Part shown: positions 33,501 through 45,022 of the stretch, one piece after another
How the letters are laid out: every line of letters starts with the position of its first letter
Numbering within the stretch: position 1 is the stretch's first letter
DNA from: Neoscytalidium dimidiatum
Taxonomy: Eukaryota; Ascomycota; Dothideomycetes; Botryosphaeriales; Botryosphaeriaceae
Assembly: GCA_037367355.1 (NCBI GenBank)
Contig: CM074705.1
Span: 62,001-126,000, forward strand
DNA length: 64,000 nucleotides
Direction: 5' to 3'
Translations under genes and position numbers: made by a program
The notes under the pieces: model-generated
What the model was told of the DNA's origin: nothing
Databases searched by the model: none
The model's input: the letters and a program-made list of their open reading frames with translations, nothing else

Positions 33501-36419
33501 ATGACCACTCGACTTACTCCAAAAGGCCAGGCTCCAATCCTTGAGCCATCATTCTCCTCCTCAATCATCGAAGACAAACGCAGTGACGGATATTGGGTTG
33601 AGACGTTTCAGTTCAGCAAAGAAGACCGTGTCCCTGGAGTCATCACGTCAGTGCTCTTCTAATACATAGCTTCATGATCTTTGGACTTACTGTCGGCTCC
33701 CAACAGATCTGGGCTTGTTTCCGGTGTCATTTCCTATCTTGAAAATCCCCTAGCCGCAGCAGAGTACAGGGGAAAGGACAAAGCCTCTGTGCTGAAAGAT
33801 GGTAAAAAGACATCTACAGAGGGCTCTGAACATGTGCTAAGATCTTCGCACAGCTGAATGGACCAAGTACGAGCTCGGAAAATTTGATTCACCAGTCGCT
33901 GTTGTTCCTGTCGACATTACAGGTGATGGCTTGACTGATTTGGTCATCTGTCACGACTACGGTCCACACATGCTGCGGTGCAACCAGCGAGGCGGCTTTG
34001 TCACTTGGCTCGAGAACCCAGGCAGAGACGGTCTCAAAAACGGCTACTGGAAGGAGCGCTTTATTGGTCGATGGCCGGCAATGCACAGGATCAAAGCCGG
34101 GCATTTTACACAGAAGTCAGTTGTCTGATCGAGTCTATCCGGTTGAACAATCTGACGAACATACAGATCATTTGTCGAGGTCATTGCCGCTTCTGTTGTC
34201 TACGGCCCTCATGACAAGGCTACTCCTATTCCGGTCATTAGGTTCCAAGCACCGGAAAAGGTGTTGGAGGCGTGAGTAACCTGTCTTTGCTTCTGAATGA
34301 TAATTCTGACATCTTAAGGAATGAATGGCCCCATGATGTGATTGACGATGAAAATTTTACTGTGATCCACGAGGTCACCCAAAAGAAGTAACACACCCAC
34401 ATCCATTCAAACAAAAAAAATAGAGCGCGTACTCAAGCTAATGTTTTCACCAGATTTGATGGTCCTAACGGACTGGATTCGATGCTAATCGCATCCCGGG
34501 AAGGTTTGACTAGGCTCTATTATGAAGATAGTGTCTGGCGACGTGATCATATCACCGATGGTGAAGCTCGAGAGGCACGCCAGCTGCTCAACAGCGAGTT
34601 CCCCGGGTCAGGTGATTACTGGGGCACTGGTGGGTCCGACGCAGGACGCGTCGGAGCCGACCCATTTGCATATATCGCAACTGTTGAACCCTTTCACGGG
34701 AACATTGTCTGTGCTTACACAAAGGTAGACCAGGGAATCAAAAACAGCAAATGGCAGAGATATGTGCTTGACGTCTTTGGGACGCCTGGTCAACAGCTGA
34801 AGTACGGAGACGGTCCGCTGCACTACGTGGTCTGCGGTGACTTCGATGGTAAGCACCAGCACCCCAGGAATTCAGATAAGCCCGCCATGTTCTAAAATAT
34901 TTCCAGGAGATGGTGATGATGAGTTCCTCGTATCAGCGTTTGGTCCAGTTGAATACGACGAGAATTGGCTGCCCATCAAGGTCCGTATCGACATCAACGC
35001 TTGAGAGACCATCTACTAACCATGAATGATAGCCTACTGGAGCCCCCGATCCAAACAAAGTAAGTCGTAATGTAAACCCTTTTATGCCTGTACACTAACA
35101 CTATCTAGGGAATCATGTATTACAAGCCCATTGACCTGAGGAATGGCATATTTGCAAAGTGGAAAGTATCGGGAGACTCTTCAGCTCGTCTTGCCATCGG
35201 GTACTCTCATTTTCCTGCTTCCGTTACTCTTTTACTTTGATTAATGACAATTATACAGCGATTTCACCGGTACCGGGCGCCTGGACTTTGTTTCCATCAA
35301 GTACAACGTCATGAATTATTACGAAGAGCCATCGCCCGTCGTCTCACTCTTCGTCAACGATTTTGCGCCGCGAAACAACATTGACTCACTCTCACCCATT
35401 GTTCCCAGCTTGTGGGGCAACGAGGGCATACTCTATCTGCGTGACCCTGCACGTTATTCAACCAAAGACACGTTGAAGCCTGGTCTGGATGCTGACAGAC
35501 ACATCCTGCAGCCGGCACAGCTGCAGCTCATCAGCGTGGCTGACTTCGAAATCAGCGTGGAGAGTTATCCCAGAGGCTACCAAGGTATTCAGATAGACTA
35601 CGGTGATGGCATCAAGGTCATTTACGGGTCGATTACCTTGCAGAATGAAGTAAACGAGGTCCGCACGCCTTTCTCGGTGAAGCCATTCACATCATTCAAC
35701 ACTGCCTCCCAAGCGGCGTCCACTCAGGCCACCGCTGATGATAAGACCGGTGCCATTCTCCTTCGTCTCAAGCCTTGCTCTGACAACGCCACGTCCGCCA
35801 CCTGGCCGAAAGCGGACGACGTCCCAGTGAAGACGCTCCTCGATCTCTCTGACCAAGGCGTCTCGCTGGCACCGCTGGAGTTCGTCAAAGTCGAGGACCT
35901 CTCCTGGGGCAGTGATTTCAAGGGCGTCGACTTTTACAACCTCTCCGGCTTTCATTTCCGCTTCCTGGAGACTGGGCAGGCCATCGGCCACATCCAGTTT
36001 TGGACTGCCAGTAAGCATATCCCACAATGCTTATCGTGAAAGAGTTAGCTAAAGGTTCCGTAGGCACCAATGTCAACTGCGGCGTCCACAACCACAGCCA
36101 CGACATCTTCGCCGAGATGCACATCTCGCTGTCCGCCGGCACGGGCAATGGCGGCATGGGCCGGCTGCAGGATAAGTACAATGATCTGTCAGAGACTGAG
36201 ATCAAGCAGCTTCCTGACAGCGCATTCGACCGACTGGTTCTGAAGTCGCTGGAGGAGCACGGCGGTATGTGGGAGCGCGATAGCTACGGCCGGCCCATCC
36301 GACGCCGGGACAAGGCCCTCGCGTATCCATGGCACAAGTGGCAGGCCGGTGATGGCAGCGCTGGTGTGGATGTGTGGATGGCAGTCGAGCTCAATCCGGA
36401 CTTGTATCCGGAGAAGTGA
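33501..36419 (+). CDS. aldos-2-ulose dehydratase-like (1,5-anhydrofructose/glucosone dehydratase)
   Basis: Eleven exons: 33501-33646, 33707-33801, 33854-34115, 34167-34271, 34319-34387, 34454-34848, 34907-34980, 35033-35059, 35109-35200, 35259-36010, 36064-36419, giving 790 residues. The first about 450 residues read as a beta-propeller. They carry FG-GAP/VCBS-like calcium loops: DITGDGLTD (about 101), DFDGDGDDE (about 355) and DFTGTGRLD (about 423). The rest is beta-rich and cupin-like, with HNHSHDIFAEMH (about 680-692) offering His, His, Glu and His metal ligands. A propeller joined to cupins is the architecture of the basidiomycete aldos-2-ulose dehydratase/isomerase. That enzyme turns glucosone into cortalcerone and 1,5-anhydro-D-fructose into microthecin through ascopyrone M. 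Placement beside a glucan lyase, the source of anhydrofructose, strengthens the call. No signal peptide is seen. Confidence 0.75.
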
Positions 36420-36844
36420 TCAGGGCATTTGGGCTTCTACGAGCGTGCAGTCTAGTTTGCAGACTTGCTCCCAGGCCAGCTAGGGCTTCAAAATTGTATG
36501 TTGATTAACTCAGCTCATTAGAGAGCTTCTTCCATAAAATCAAAATTGTAAGTCATTCGGTCTCTTGTTCGTCCTACGCTTGAACGGAGAAACACGCCCT
36601 TTGATGACTGCACAAAAATATTCTAAAAGTTCATTCATGATACTTGTCAAAGATAATTTCATTGCTATGCCACCTTATACATCTACTGTCGAGAATCTCA
36701 AGAGGAAGCTTTTTGAAATTTTGATGACAAGATACTCAATCTAGCGAGCTACTGCAACACCTTTATCTAAAACACGAAGAAAAGGAAGTATGTACAAAAA
36801 GACCATCCTCCACCCTTGTCCATTCGACAGAATAAAGCTACATT
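36420..36844. other. intergenic between convergent genes
   Basis: About 425 AT-rich bases containing both 3' ends. Nothing further seen. Confidence 0.5.
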
Positions 36845-37906
36845 CTAAGCATTCCCGCAGGCGAACGTCATATTCAGGCTGTTTGTCGTGGTCGCATACT
36901 CGATCTGAACCGGCTGACCAGCAGCCTTGGGCGCCGCAGCCGTGAACCTGCATGCGCCGCCAAACTGGAGCTGCACCTTCGACTCCGCGGCACCGAAACG
37001 CGCAGTAGTAGACTGCTGATCGTCCCCATTGACACATGTACCAGTGACAGCGTTATCCCTGACACCACACTGCAGCGTCGTCTTGGTCGCCTTGCCGCCG
37101 CCGTTGCGCTTCTGCCACTCAAACGCCTTGTCATTCGGCCAGACCTCGTACGCGTCGGTAGCCGCGGCCTCGTTCGCCTCGATCGGATGCACGGCCATGA
37201 TGCGGATTCCGGCGCGCTTCATGACGGGGAGCTCGTTGCGGGCCCAGTCGCTGCTCTGCACCATGCGGCCGTCGGTGAAGGGGTCGCTCGCCTTGGTCAG
37301 GAACTCCTTCGGCGCGCGGATGGCCACCGTGACGAAGTCGCTGCTAGTGTTTGCCGCCACCTCGCCGAAGGCGACCGAGAAGTTTCCCCAGAAGAGATCC
37401 CATTGCGGGTTGGTTGGAAGCGCCTGCGGGTGGTTGATGACGTCGTTGCCCACGGACAGTTCGAGCGTTTTGAGGCCCAATTTCTTGGCTGCGTTCTGGC
37501 CCAGGTCGAACGGCACGCCGGACCAGAACATGGCTTTGTTCTTGGGAGGGGGTGTGATGTGCTTTGCAGCGTCGGCGGGGCTGTTGATTATGATGGCCGA
37601 CGACGCTTGGCGGGGTGAAAAGATCGAAGTGAAGTTGAATAGGTCTTCCGGGGTGATGTTGATGCCGAAAGGATTCTCTCCGGTATTGCTGGGAGATTCC
37701 TTGCCGCTAGTGGGTTTCCCATTGTTTGCGGGAGTTTGAGCCTTGGGCTTGCTCGTGCCAGGGCGTCCCTTCGCGGCGAGAGCGGAGACGTCCTGAGGAA
37801 TTGGAACGGGACCTGCGGTGACAAATCCAATCAGGAAGAATGTGAGGGCCAGAAGCCTCCCTATCACTAGCCGAGCGTGGCTTGCAGAAAGACTTGAGGG
37901 GTGCAT
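36845..37906 (-). CDS. secreted protein with CD38/ADP-ribosyl-cyclase-like residue pattern
   Basis: Single exon, 353 residues. Residues 1-31 form a signal peptide ending FVTA, then a Pro/Lys/Ser-rich linker to about 100 with glycosylation sequons. Residues 120-240 show, in order and spacing, AMFWSG (Trp128), KTLEL (Glu149), LFWGNFSVAFGE (Trp173) and RNELPVM (Glu225). In the CD38/Aplysia cyclase family the catalytic set is Trp in (L/F)WSG, Glu in TLED, Trp in FW and Glu in the VExxNL/ELPNL segment, with the same order and similar gaps. Those enzymes cleave NAD to cyclic ADP-ribose, ADP-ribose and nicotinamide. The match is by motif, not alignment, and the animal proteins' many disulfides are absent here. 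The last 110 residues form a separate domain with four cysteines (280, 291, 319, 350). Secreted NAD glycohydrolase activity is the working inference. Confidence 0.6.
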   Translation of the reverse strand: MHPSSLSASHARLVIGRLLALTFFLIGFVTAGPVPIPQDVSALAAKGRPGTSKPKAQTPANNGKPTSGKESPSNTGENPFGINITPEDLFNFTSIFSPRQASSAIIINSPADAAKHITPPPKNKAMFWSGVPFDLGQNAAKKLGLKTLELSVGNDVINHPQALPTNPQWDLFWGNFSVAFGEVAANTSSDFVTVAIRAPKEFLTKASDPFTDGRMVQSSDWARNELPVMKRAGIRIMAVHPIEANEAAATDAYEVWPNDKAFEWQKRNGGGKATKTTLQCGVRDNAVTGTCVNGDDQQSTTARFGAAESKVQLQFGGACRFTAAAPKAAGQPVQIEYATTTNSLNMTFACGNA

Positions 37907-40900
37907 ATTCCTTGTTGGGCAAAGAATGGAAATGTGTCTAAGGCGCTGAAAGAGGGTAAATGAATGTCTTTGTCTAGCGAGCGATGAGTTGTAAGGAGTG
38001 AAGGAACTTTAGCAACTGCTTTGAGTAGCTGGATATAGTTGTCACAACCATGAGTACTTATACTGACTCCCCCTGGGCACAGTCAACGGAGATCAGATCT
38101 CTGCCAAGTTCGTAAGTAAGAGAACCTCAGTAGCCACGCCGCTTCCCTGTTTGCTCGTGAAAATATTTCCAGACTGCCAATGTCATGCGAAGTCTGGTGT
38201 TGAGACTATGGGCTAAGGCCACCACCGTTTTGAAACGAGCGGTAGATCAGTGCACCCCGGAAATGGCCTCTGCGCATTGCAACGAATCATTTAGTACGAT
38301 ACGACTTAACTCTCTTTAGGTAATACATATTTTTAGGCACACAGGATCACCACTTCAAAACAGGATGCCAAGATGGGGACTATCGGTTCATCGCTTGTAA
38401 TGGTAGCCGCCTACATGCGGTCATATCCAGTCTGAACCAACTCCTGAACTCCGGCGTACGGAAACGGAAACGAAAATCACACCATGCAATTCCGGCTTCC
38501 AGCGGCAATCTCATATGCGCAGACCACTACCACTCGGCGTTTCAGTGACAACACCTTTGCTTCCACCATGGCCTGAGGAAAACACTGGACTATGTCGGAG
38601 ATGTAATGAAGCATGCGAAGCGACCAGCAGCATATTCCGATGTGCATAGCTTCCTGGCTCTTCGGACAACTGGACGTACAGTTGTGTTCACGAGGGTGGA
38701 GCTGTAACAGCGGAGACCGACGGATTGCTTCACCGTGCAGCGTGGCATCGCCAACGATCTCAGCTTAGGGTATGTCCTATAGCTACTACTAATCCTGACA
38801 GCGAATTGACTGCATCATATTCAGTAAGTGAGCAGAACATCTACCACTACAATTACTCGTTTCAGGTCAGGCTCGGCCTCGTGTTGGTACATGCCACGAG
38901 TCAACATCATGCTAACAGCCAGGGAAAAACCTACTTAACCACCTGCCTCACCAATCAAAAACTCACAGCACCGACGAATCACGCCCTTGGATCCTTCGTA
39001 TAGTCTGCCCTGTACTATTGCGCACACTGCGAAAATTGCAGTGCTGTTGCTCTCGTAAGACTGCGCTTGGGCAAAGGATCTACGGATTTATTTGACCAAC
39101 CGCTCACTTCCGCACAATTGCTGCAGTGGGCGGCGTGTCCACATCTTGTCGGAAGGCCTCCTTAGCACGGTTGTCTCACCCTTTCCGCCAAGCTGGCATC
39201 TTCGGTCCTGCACTATTTACTGCACCTTTGGGTCTCTCATTTCTGTAGACTAAACGCGGATGGAATTGCCAGTCTACCTGCTGCAACTTGGCACCAAACA
39301 TTCTCGGAACATCTGCTGTTGCATGAACTTAGATTAAAGCAGCGCGAGATGCCTTGAATCCCCTTATTTCAGGTGGATATCAAAAACCTACATTTAACAG
39401 TATCAAGGTGAAGAGAACAGTGCCTGCATCCTTTTGTGAGATGATGCAACAAACCATGCGCGAGTGAGTCCCTCAACAGATGCCATTTCTGAGGATGGTT
39501 ATGCTGCCAAGGGTAGCACTAGAGAAGAGCCGCAGAACATATCCACAAACAAGACGCTTGTAGCCCGTACCCTCCGAAGTAGTCGAAGGTAGTCCTGATG
39601 AGCTAGAGACGGAATCTATATTGCCAGATACCCCTTTGCTGAAGTATAGCTATCTATCACCTCTGACCGTCGATAATGGTTATGTGCATAAGGACAAAAT
39701 TTGACGAGGTAGATTACTCAAGGTTATCCCTGCCCAAAACTCGGGAACGCCTTCTTTAACTTCCATTTCCAGGTAAGTGGATCGCGGACCGCGTCGGCTC
39801 CGGCCCGTAGCTGTCGCATTGTACCGAGGTTCCTAGCATGTCATGACTCTTTCTTCCTATCTTATCTACGCGTTGGCATATTTGTAGAAACTACTTATTT
39901 AGCCTTAGTTGTCCCCGCAGGCTGCAGTCGGCCTTCTACCTCTGAATGGTTCTATAATATCGCCCCGGCGCCTATTCACGCTAGCTACAGTGTCTCTTTA
40001 AGTACTTTGGTCGGAATTTTACAATCAGCTATGCTATTTGGTATTGCAATGTATATTTTGTACGATACTCGTGTACGTAATGGGAAACTCTAGGAAATGT
40101 TTTCATTAATCAGGACATTCGAGGAGGATATGGACGCCTGTCCATTGAAATATGTAGGATGGGTTGTGTGTTTCCCAGTTGGCTACATTTCTCGATATTA
40201 TCAGTGTGATGCACAATCTACTTATTAGCATCGAAAGCTTGAGTTTGCCAATAAGCCAAGCATGCATTTTATCGTCTAGACATATAGTAAGCCGATTATC
40301 TCGTAAGCCCGTAAGGAATAATTACCACACCTCTTTAGTGGCTCACAGACGGTATGAGAGTTTTTTTACTTTTACTTTTCATATGGACTTTGTTACCTTT
40401 CGTACTACGTAGAAAAGTAGGAAGCACGCTGTTTGACAAGTTCAGGATATTTTCTAGCCTTTGGTAGAGCGCGTGCGCGTCGCTTTTAAACAAGGTTCAA
40501 CTACAGGACATTATCTCTTTTCCTTTCAAAGACGCTGTAGAACTTCGATAGGGCGCAAAGCCAGCGAGGCTGCAGGAAGGCTCACACAAAATCGGCAACA
40601 GTTTTGTAGAGTCAGCTGGCGCATATGTCTAGGCTATTGCGTGTACAGCATTGCTCAATGCCTATTTTAAGACAGTGGCGTCAAATAATCTTCATCCCAC
40701 TACGCCCCACGCTTACCGAGTCATGGCGGTGCAAAATCGTAGAGACGGGATTCAATCCGGTAGCCAGTCAGCTACGACAATCAGACATTTAAAGAATATT
40801 TACCCTTTTCGTTTTCGCCCAACTGTCTTCGATCTCGCTGGCTATGCATGTTGTCCTACCCTGCCTTTCTTGCCCAAGAGCTGCCAAGGACGGCTTAGAA

Positions 40901-41224
40901 GAGCTTTACGTTCTCGGTGGCTTAGTTAGCTGCATTCCTAACCGGCTCTGCTTTGTAGCCGACTCTGGTAGGCCACAACCCCGCTATAATTCAAATTCAC
41001 AGCATTAACTTGGATAAGAGTTCGGCAACTCTTCCCGTGAGCGGGGTGATCTGTACAACACAAATGAATAAACTTAGATTATGGCGTATCGTGAAGCCTC
41101 GCATAAGAGCACGTGAATACTCTCTCACCAATTTATATTTGTCCCTGTATTCTCTCTAGAGCTCTGTTCGAGCCATTTACTCCGTGCGCTCGACATTTGG
41201 CTCCAGGGAAAAAGCGCATATAAT
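37907..41224. other. 3.3-kb gene-poor region
   Basis: Begins with the promoter of the secreted gene (TATA-like ttatac near 38059, minus side). The rest is AT-rich with only short frames. CpA and TpG remain common, so strong RIP is not evident. I see no gene, RNA gene or clear repeat. Confidence 0.45.
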
Positions 41225-43433
41225 ATGCTTACTAGAATCGACGGAGATCTTCAACCCTCCCACGAGCAGACCATGAAGCCTCTTCTGACACCTCAGTCCA
41301 GAAGTAAGCGCGACTGTTATCCCGCGTAAGCTAGAAGGACCAGCTGACATGCTTAAAGACACCTTTGAGGTTCTTTCTCCGCAGGAAGCTCCGAGGACTC
41401 TCGGTTCCAACCTATCTCTGCTGAAAAACGCCGCTTTGCATTTGACCCTGCTCATCATTCCAGCTTGCTTTATCGGTACGGAAATGGGCCAATCCTGTCA
41501 ATCTCAATCTGATTTGCTACAGTTCTTGGGGCATTCATTGCCGAGATTCATGACAAAGACAAGACGAAAGCTAGGGATGCAGTGGTGCAAACAGCTAATG
41601 TGGCAGCCACCTTGTGGCCGATTTTGTTTGCTGCTATCATGGGTAATACATTGAGAGCAGCTGCCCTGCACTCCGCTCAGAATGGAGTTGCTCTTGGTGT
41701 AAGCCAATACTCCTATGTACCTTTGTCGAATTCACAGCTGATGGTTTCCTAGACACTCGAGGTACTTTCTGCTAGCCATACTCTCGTCAGCACGCTTCGA
41801 GTTTGTCTCGGTGTCCGTATGTTTGGAACATGGATGCTTGCGATAATAGTGGTGTGGATGTTCAGTCCCGCAGGTGGCCAGAGTTGCCTCAGAGCGCTGA
41901 AGCCGCAGCCAACGCCCTCTTCAACCGTGATCCCAATCCAATACTTCCCGAGAAACGACATCTTGGACACTGGAGACGCTTTCCGAGATGGATCAACTTC
42001 GCTGTATAACAGATGGAGCGCAGTGGCAGGTGCGGCGATGATGGACCCTGATGTGACGCTCATGCATTCGAACGGGTCGAGCAGTAACTTTCGAAAAGCC
42101 AACGAGCTGGCCGGGGGTCATGATCTGGCCATAGGTTCTACCCGCAACGATCTTTGGGGAAATGTGCGGATACCGCTCCTGCACCTCCTACCACGTTATA
42201 GAGAGGATCGGCCATTGGAAACGGTGGATGTGCTTCCGGATTCAATTCCGCCCTATGAATCGCTCATAGGGATCCCCATTCGAGGAATGATGCCATCGTA
42301 CAGAGGCAATGTATCTACTGCGGTTGATTCGCATTACCAACGGCTGTCCGTAAGTGCCACTTTAATTTCCAGTAGTGGACGTTGGTCGATGTGCTAACCC
42401 GGCATCCAAGTGTGGGCCATGGCTCAATAGGACTGAATGGCTTCTCAACAATCCTGCCGGACTACTATTACACTCGCCTGTAAATGGTACGATTGGTTGG
42501 AGAAAAAATTTTACCGGGTACCCAAACATTTTCGTGGACCTTCTCAATGACAGTCAGCGGACACAGCAGGTCTCAGCTACATCAATCACTGCCCCAGCGC
42601 GGAAGCAAGTTTTGGTATTCGGTACCAGAACGGGACTTCCAGACAATCTGACCTTGTGTGAAATCACAACTGTGTATGTAGAGAGTCAAATCGAATGTGT
42701 AAGACCCGCTGACGGCACAGAATTGTCTTGCGCTGCCAAAAGCGTTCGACAGTTGGATCTTCCGACGCTAGGATCCTTGACTGCTTTCGATACAGAAAAT
42801 TCAGTAGAGATGCTCCTCTACATACCCTATCTACTGGCGAGTTATCGGCGCGGCGAAGCGGGAATATTGGAAAAGTTCTTGAAAGATCCTCCGACCATGT
42901 TTGACAACAGTACATCGGAACCCCCGTGGGCCGAATATTATTACGAAGACTTACAGACCGACGTTTTTGAAGCACGCCTCAGCATGCTTATCAACACATC
43001 TCTCCGTGCATCGTTTGACATGCCGAGCCTGGTTCGCATGAAGCGCACCGAGACGGAAGACGATGGGCGCTGGACAAACACAAGCGGAACGTGGGAAGAA
43101 TTTCGTGACACTTATAGAATTCAGACGCTATGGTTTGCTTTGTACTGGGTCTCGACCTCTATGTTGTCCATCTGTGCTCTGGCAAACGTAGTGCTCCGAT
43201 ACCGAATTCTGGTCCCGGATATCTTAGGGAGTGTTTCGGCGCAGGTTCAGGACTGTCCCTACGTCAGTGCTCTTGCGGGCAACAGTGTTATGGATGGTTT
43301 GGAGCGGGCAAGGCTTCTGAAGGATAAGTGGGTTGTCATCCAGGATGTTGAGCCCACCGGAAATACTGGCAAAATTGCTTTCAGCGACCGAGATGATGTT
43401 GGTGGTCTTTGTAGGGGTAGGTGGTACGACTAA
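41225..43433 (+). CDS. large fungal membrane protein, unknown function
   Basis: Exons 41225-41303, 41359-41475, 41523-41698, 41753-42349 and 42411-43433 give 663 residues. Hydrophobic segments: LHLTLLIIPACFIVLGAFIA (about 55-75), VAATLWPILFAAIMGNTL (about 95-112), FGTWMLAIIVVWMFSP (about 150-165), and near the C-terminus LWFALYWVSTSMLSICALA. Between the third and last lies a 400-residue segment with several Asn-X-Ser/Thr sequons, so it is probably outside the cell. The tail VMDGLERARLLKDKWVVIQD is a pattern I associate with a large uncharacterised fungal membrane family. No catalytic motif is visible. The 5' exons are inferred from splice sites; the start codon could differ. Function unknown. 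Confidence 0.75.
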
Positions 43434-43588
43434 TTGTTGACGGTCATCGGGCGTTTCTATGGTTGTTGTTTGCCCGGATGTCTTCTTGTCAACTGAGAAC
43501 GATCGTCGCTCTTTAGGCAGCTGTTGGTTCATTGATCAGATTCGCTAATTTCTAAAGTATCGAAACTCGAAGAAATGATGAGCTTCCT

Positions 43589-43652
43589 GTCGAACTGAAA
43601 AAATACGACGCCATACTGCTTCCAGTGCTGGGCGGTGGCCTTAAATTTTAGT
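43589..43652 (+). repeat. dispersed about 70-bp repeat, copy B
   Basis: Begins GTCGAACTGAAAAAATACGA and runs to the TTAAATTTTAG end. It is the most diverged copy relative to A and C at its 3' side. Located 155 bases after the membrane-protein stop codon, similar to copy A. Confidence 0.65.
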
Positions 43653-43718
43653 TTTATTTTTCTTTTCTTTATTTAGTCTACTAAGCTCTCGCATATAATT
43701 TGTATTTCCCGTTTAGGA

Positions 43719-45022
43719 TTACTGGTTGCCTAGAATATGCCTACGACTGGAGTGACCCTCCGAAGAGTTTACGGTGCCGACCGTAGCCAATTCGATCTCG
43801 TTAGTAGTTCTTGGGCCCTGCTCTGCATCTCTCTCCGGATCCGCTGCGGCTTTTCCCTTGCGTGAAGCAGCATTCGATTTCGAGATATGGTATGTGCCTA
43901 TCCCAATGCCGATCCCAAAGGCTCTATCGCTGCTACGAGGGCCCCAAGCCCAGCCAGCTCCCCGACGTATGGGCATATGGTACCAGCGGAAGGAGAACCA
44001 GGCGCAGATTATGCCCATAATGGAACTGAAGAGCACGTCGAAACCGTGGTGCTTGTAGTCGGTGTAGCGGGTCGAGGCAATGTAGATGGCGGCCCCGATG
44101 GGTATGAAAACAATCACGAAGAGATATATCGGCGGTGTCGCGGATTGACTGCGTGGGTGCGTCTTGACGGCTTGAGGTAGTGGTGCCGTGGCAGTTTCGA
44201 TGTTCGATTGGTTGAAATGCGGAACGGGTTCCTGGAAGGGAGCTGGAGCAAGGAACGGGATCGTAACGGAAAATTTGGTAGCGAGGAAGAGGTTCAGATA
44301 AACTAGTCCGGCAAAAGCAACTGAACCATTATCTTCGTTAGCATGTTTAGCTGTGTAGAGCCCCTCATGACGAACTTACTGTTGCAGTGTCCGCTGGGAA
44401 AACTTCTGAATCCATCGTTGAACTCTGATATACCAACCCCGCCGCCATCCTTGCTCTGGCAGATCCCCCAGCGGACATGGACCGACGTGCCTTCTAAAAG
44501 CTCGCTGCTGAAGCCCCCGACAGTGTATTGCGGCAGACTGTTTACGTCTGGATTGCACCGGTCAAGAAAGTCCGGGCGTGGCTTTCCGAAGAGATTCTTC
44601 ATGCTCTGCGTTAGGAAGAACAACAGCACCGTCGAAAAGGCAAGTCCCGATAAGCCGGCGAACAGCTCCCACAACTTGCGGCGCCACCGCATTTGCTTTG
44701 AGACCGGCACCCCATCGCTTTCAGGGCGAGTGACAAACACCATACATACGACCACGACAATTATGGCAGGCGCTACGATAGCGGCAAGGAATGCGGTCGT
44801 GATGGAGATGGTGTCGGGCCCATACGGGAACGAGATGGATGTGTCTGTGAGAGAAAAAGCACGCCTTGAAGGTGGTATGACGGAGAAGACGCCGCCAATA
44901 ATAGCAAATGCGCTAGATGCCTCGTGTCAGCGCGTTCTGTCCTTTGAAATGGATTGGTTGACTTACCAGAGCACAATAATGTCAAGAATGTAGGAGACGA
45001 TTACTTTGTTATTGAACTCCAT
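43719..45022 (-). CDS. PAP2-family lipid phosphatase (Dpp1/Lpp1-like)
   Basis: Exons (minus) 45022-44967, 44912-44380 and 44320-43719 give 396 residues. About six hydrophobic helices frame the three PAP2 motifs: KNLFGKPRP (Lys-X6-Arg-Pro), RSFPSGHCN with the PSGH histidine split from the next exon by intron 2, and STRYTDYKHHGFD (Arg-X5-His-X3-Asp). These are the active-site residues of Mg-independent lipid phosphate phosphatases. The family dephosphorylates diacylglycerol pyrophosphate, phosphatidate and related lipids at vacuole, Golgi or plasma membranes. Compared with yeast Dpp1 the protein has an extra polar loop after the PSGH exon and a charged cytoplasmic tail. All motifs are intact. 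Confidence 0.92.
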
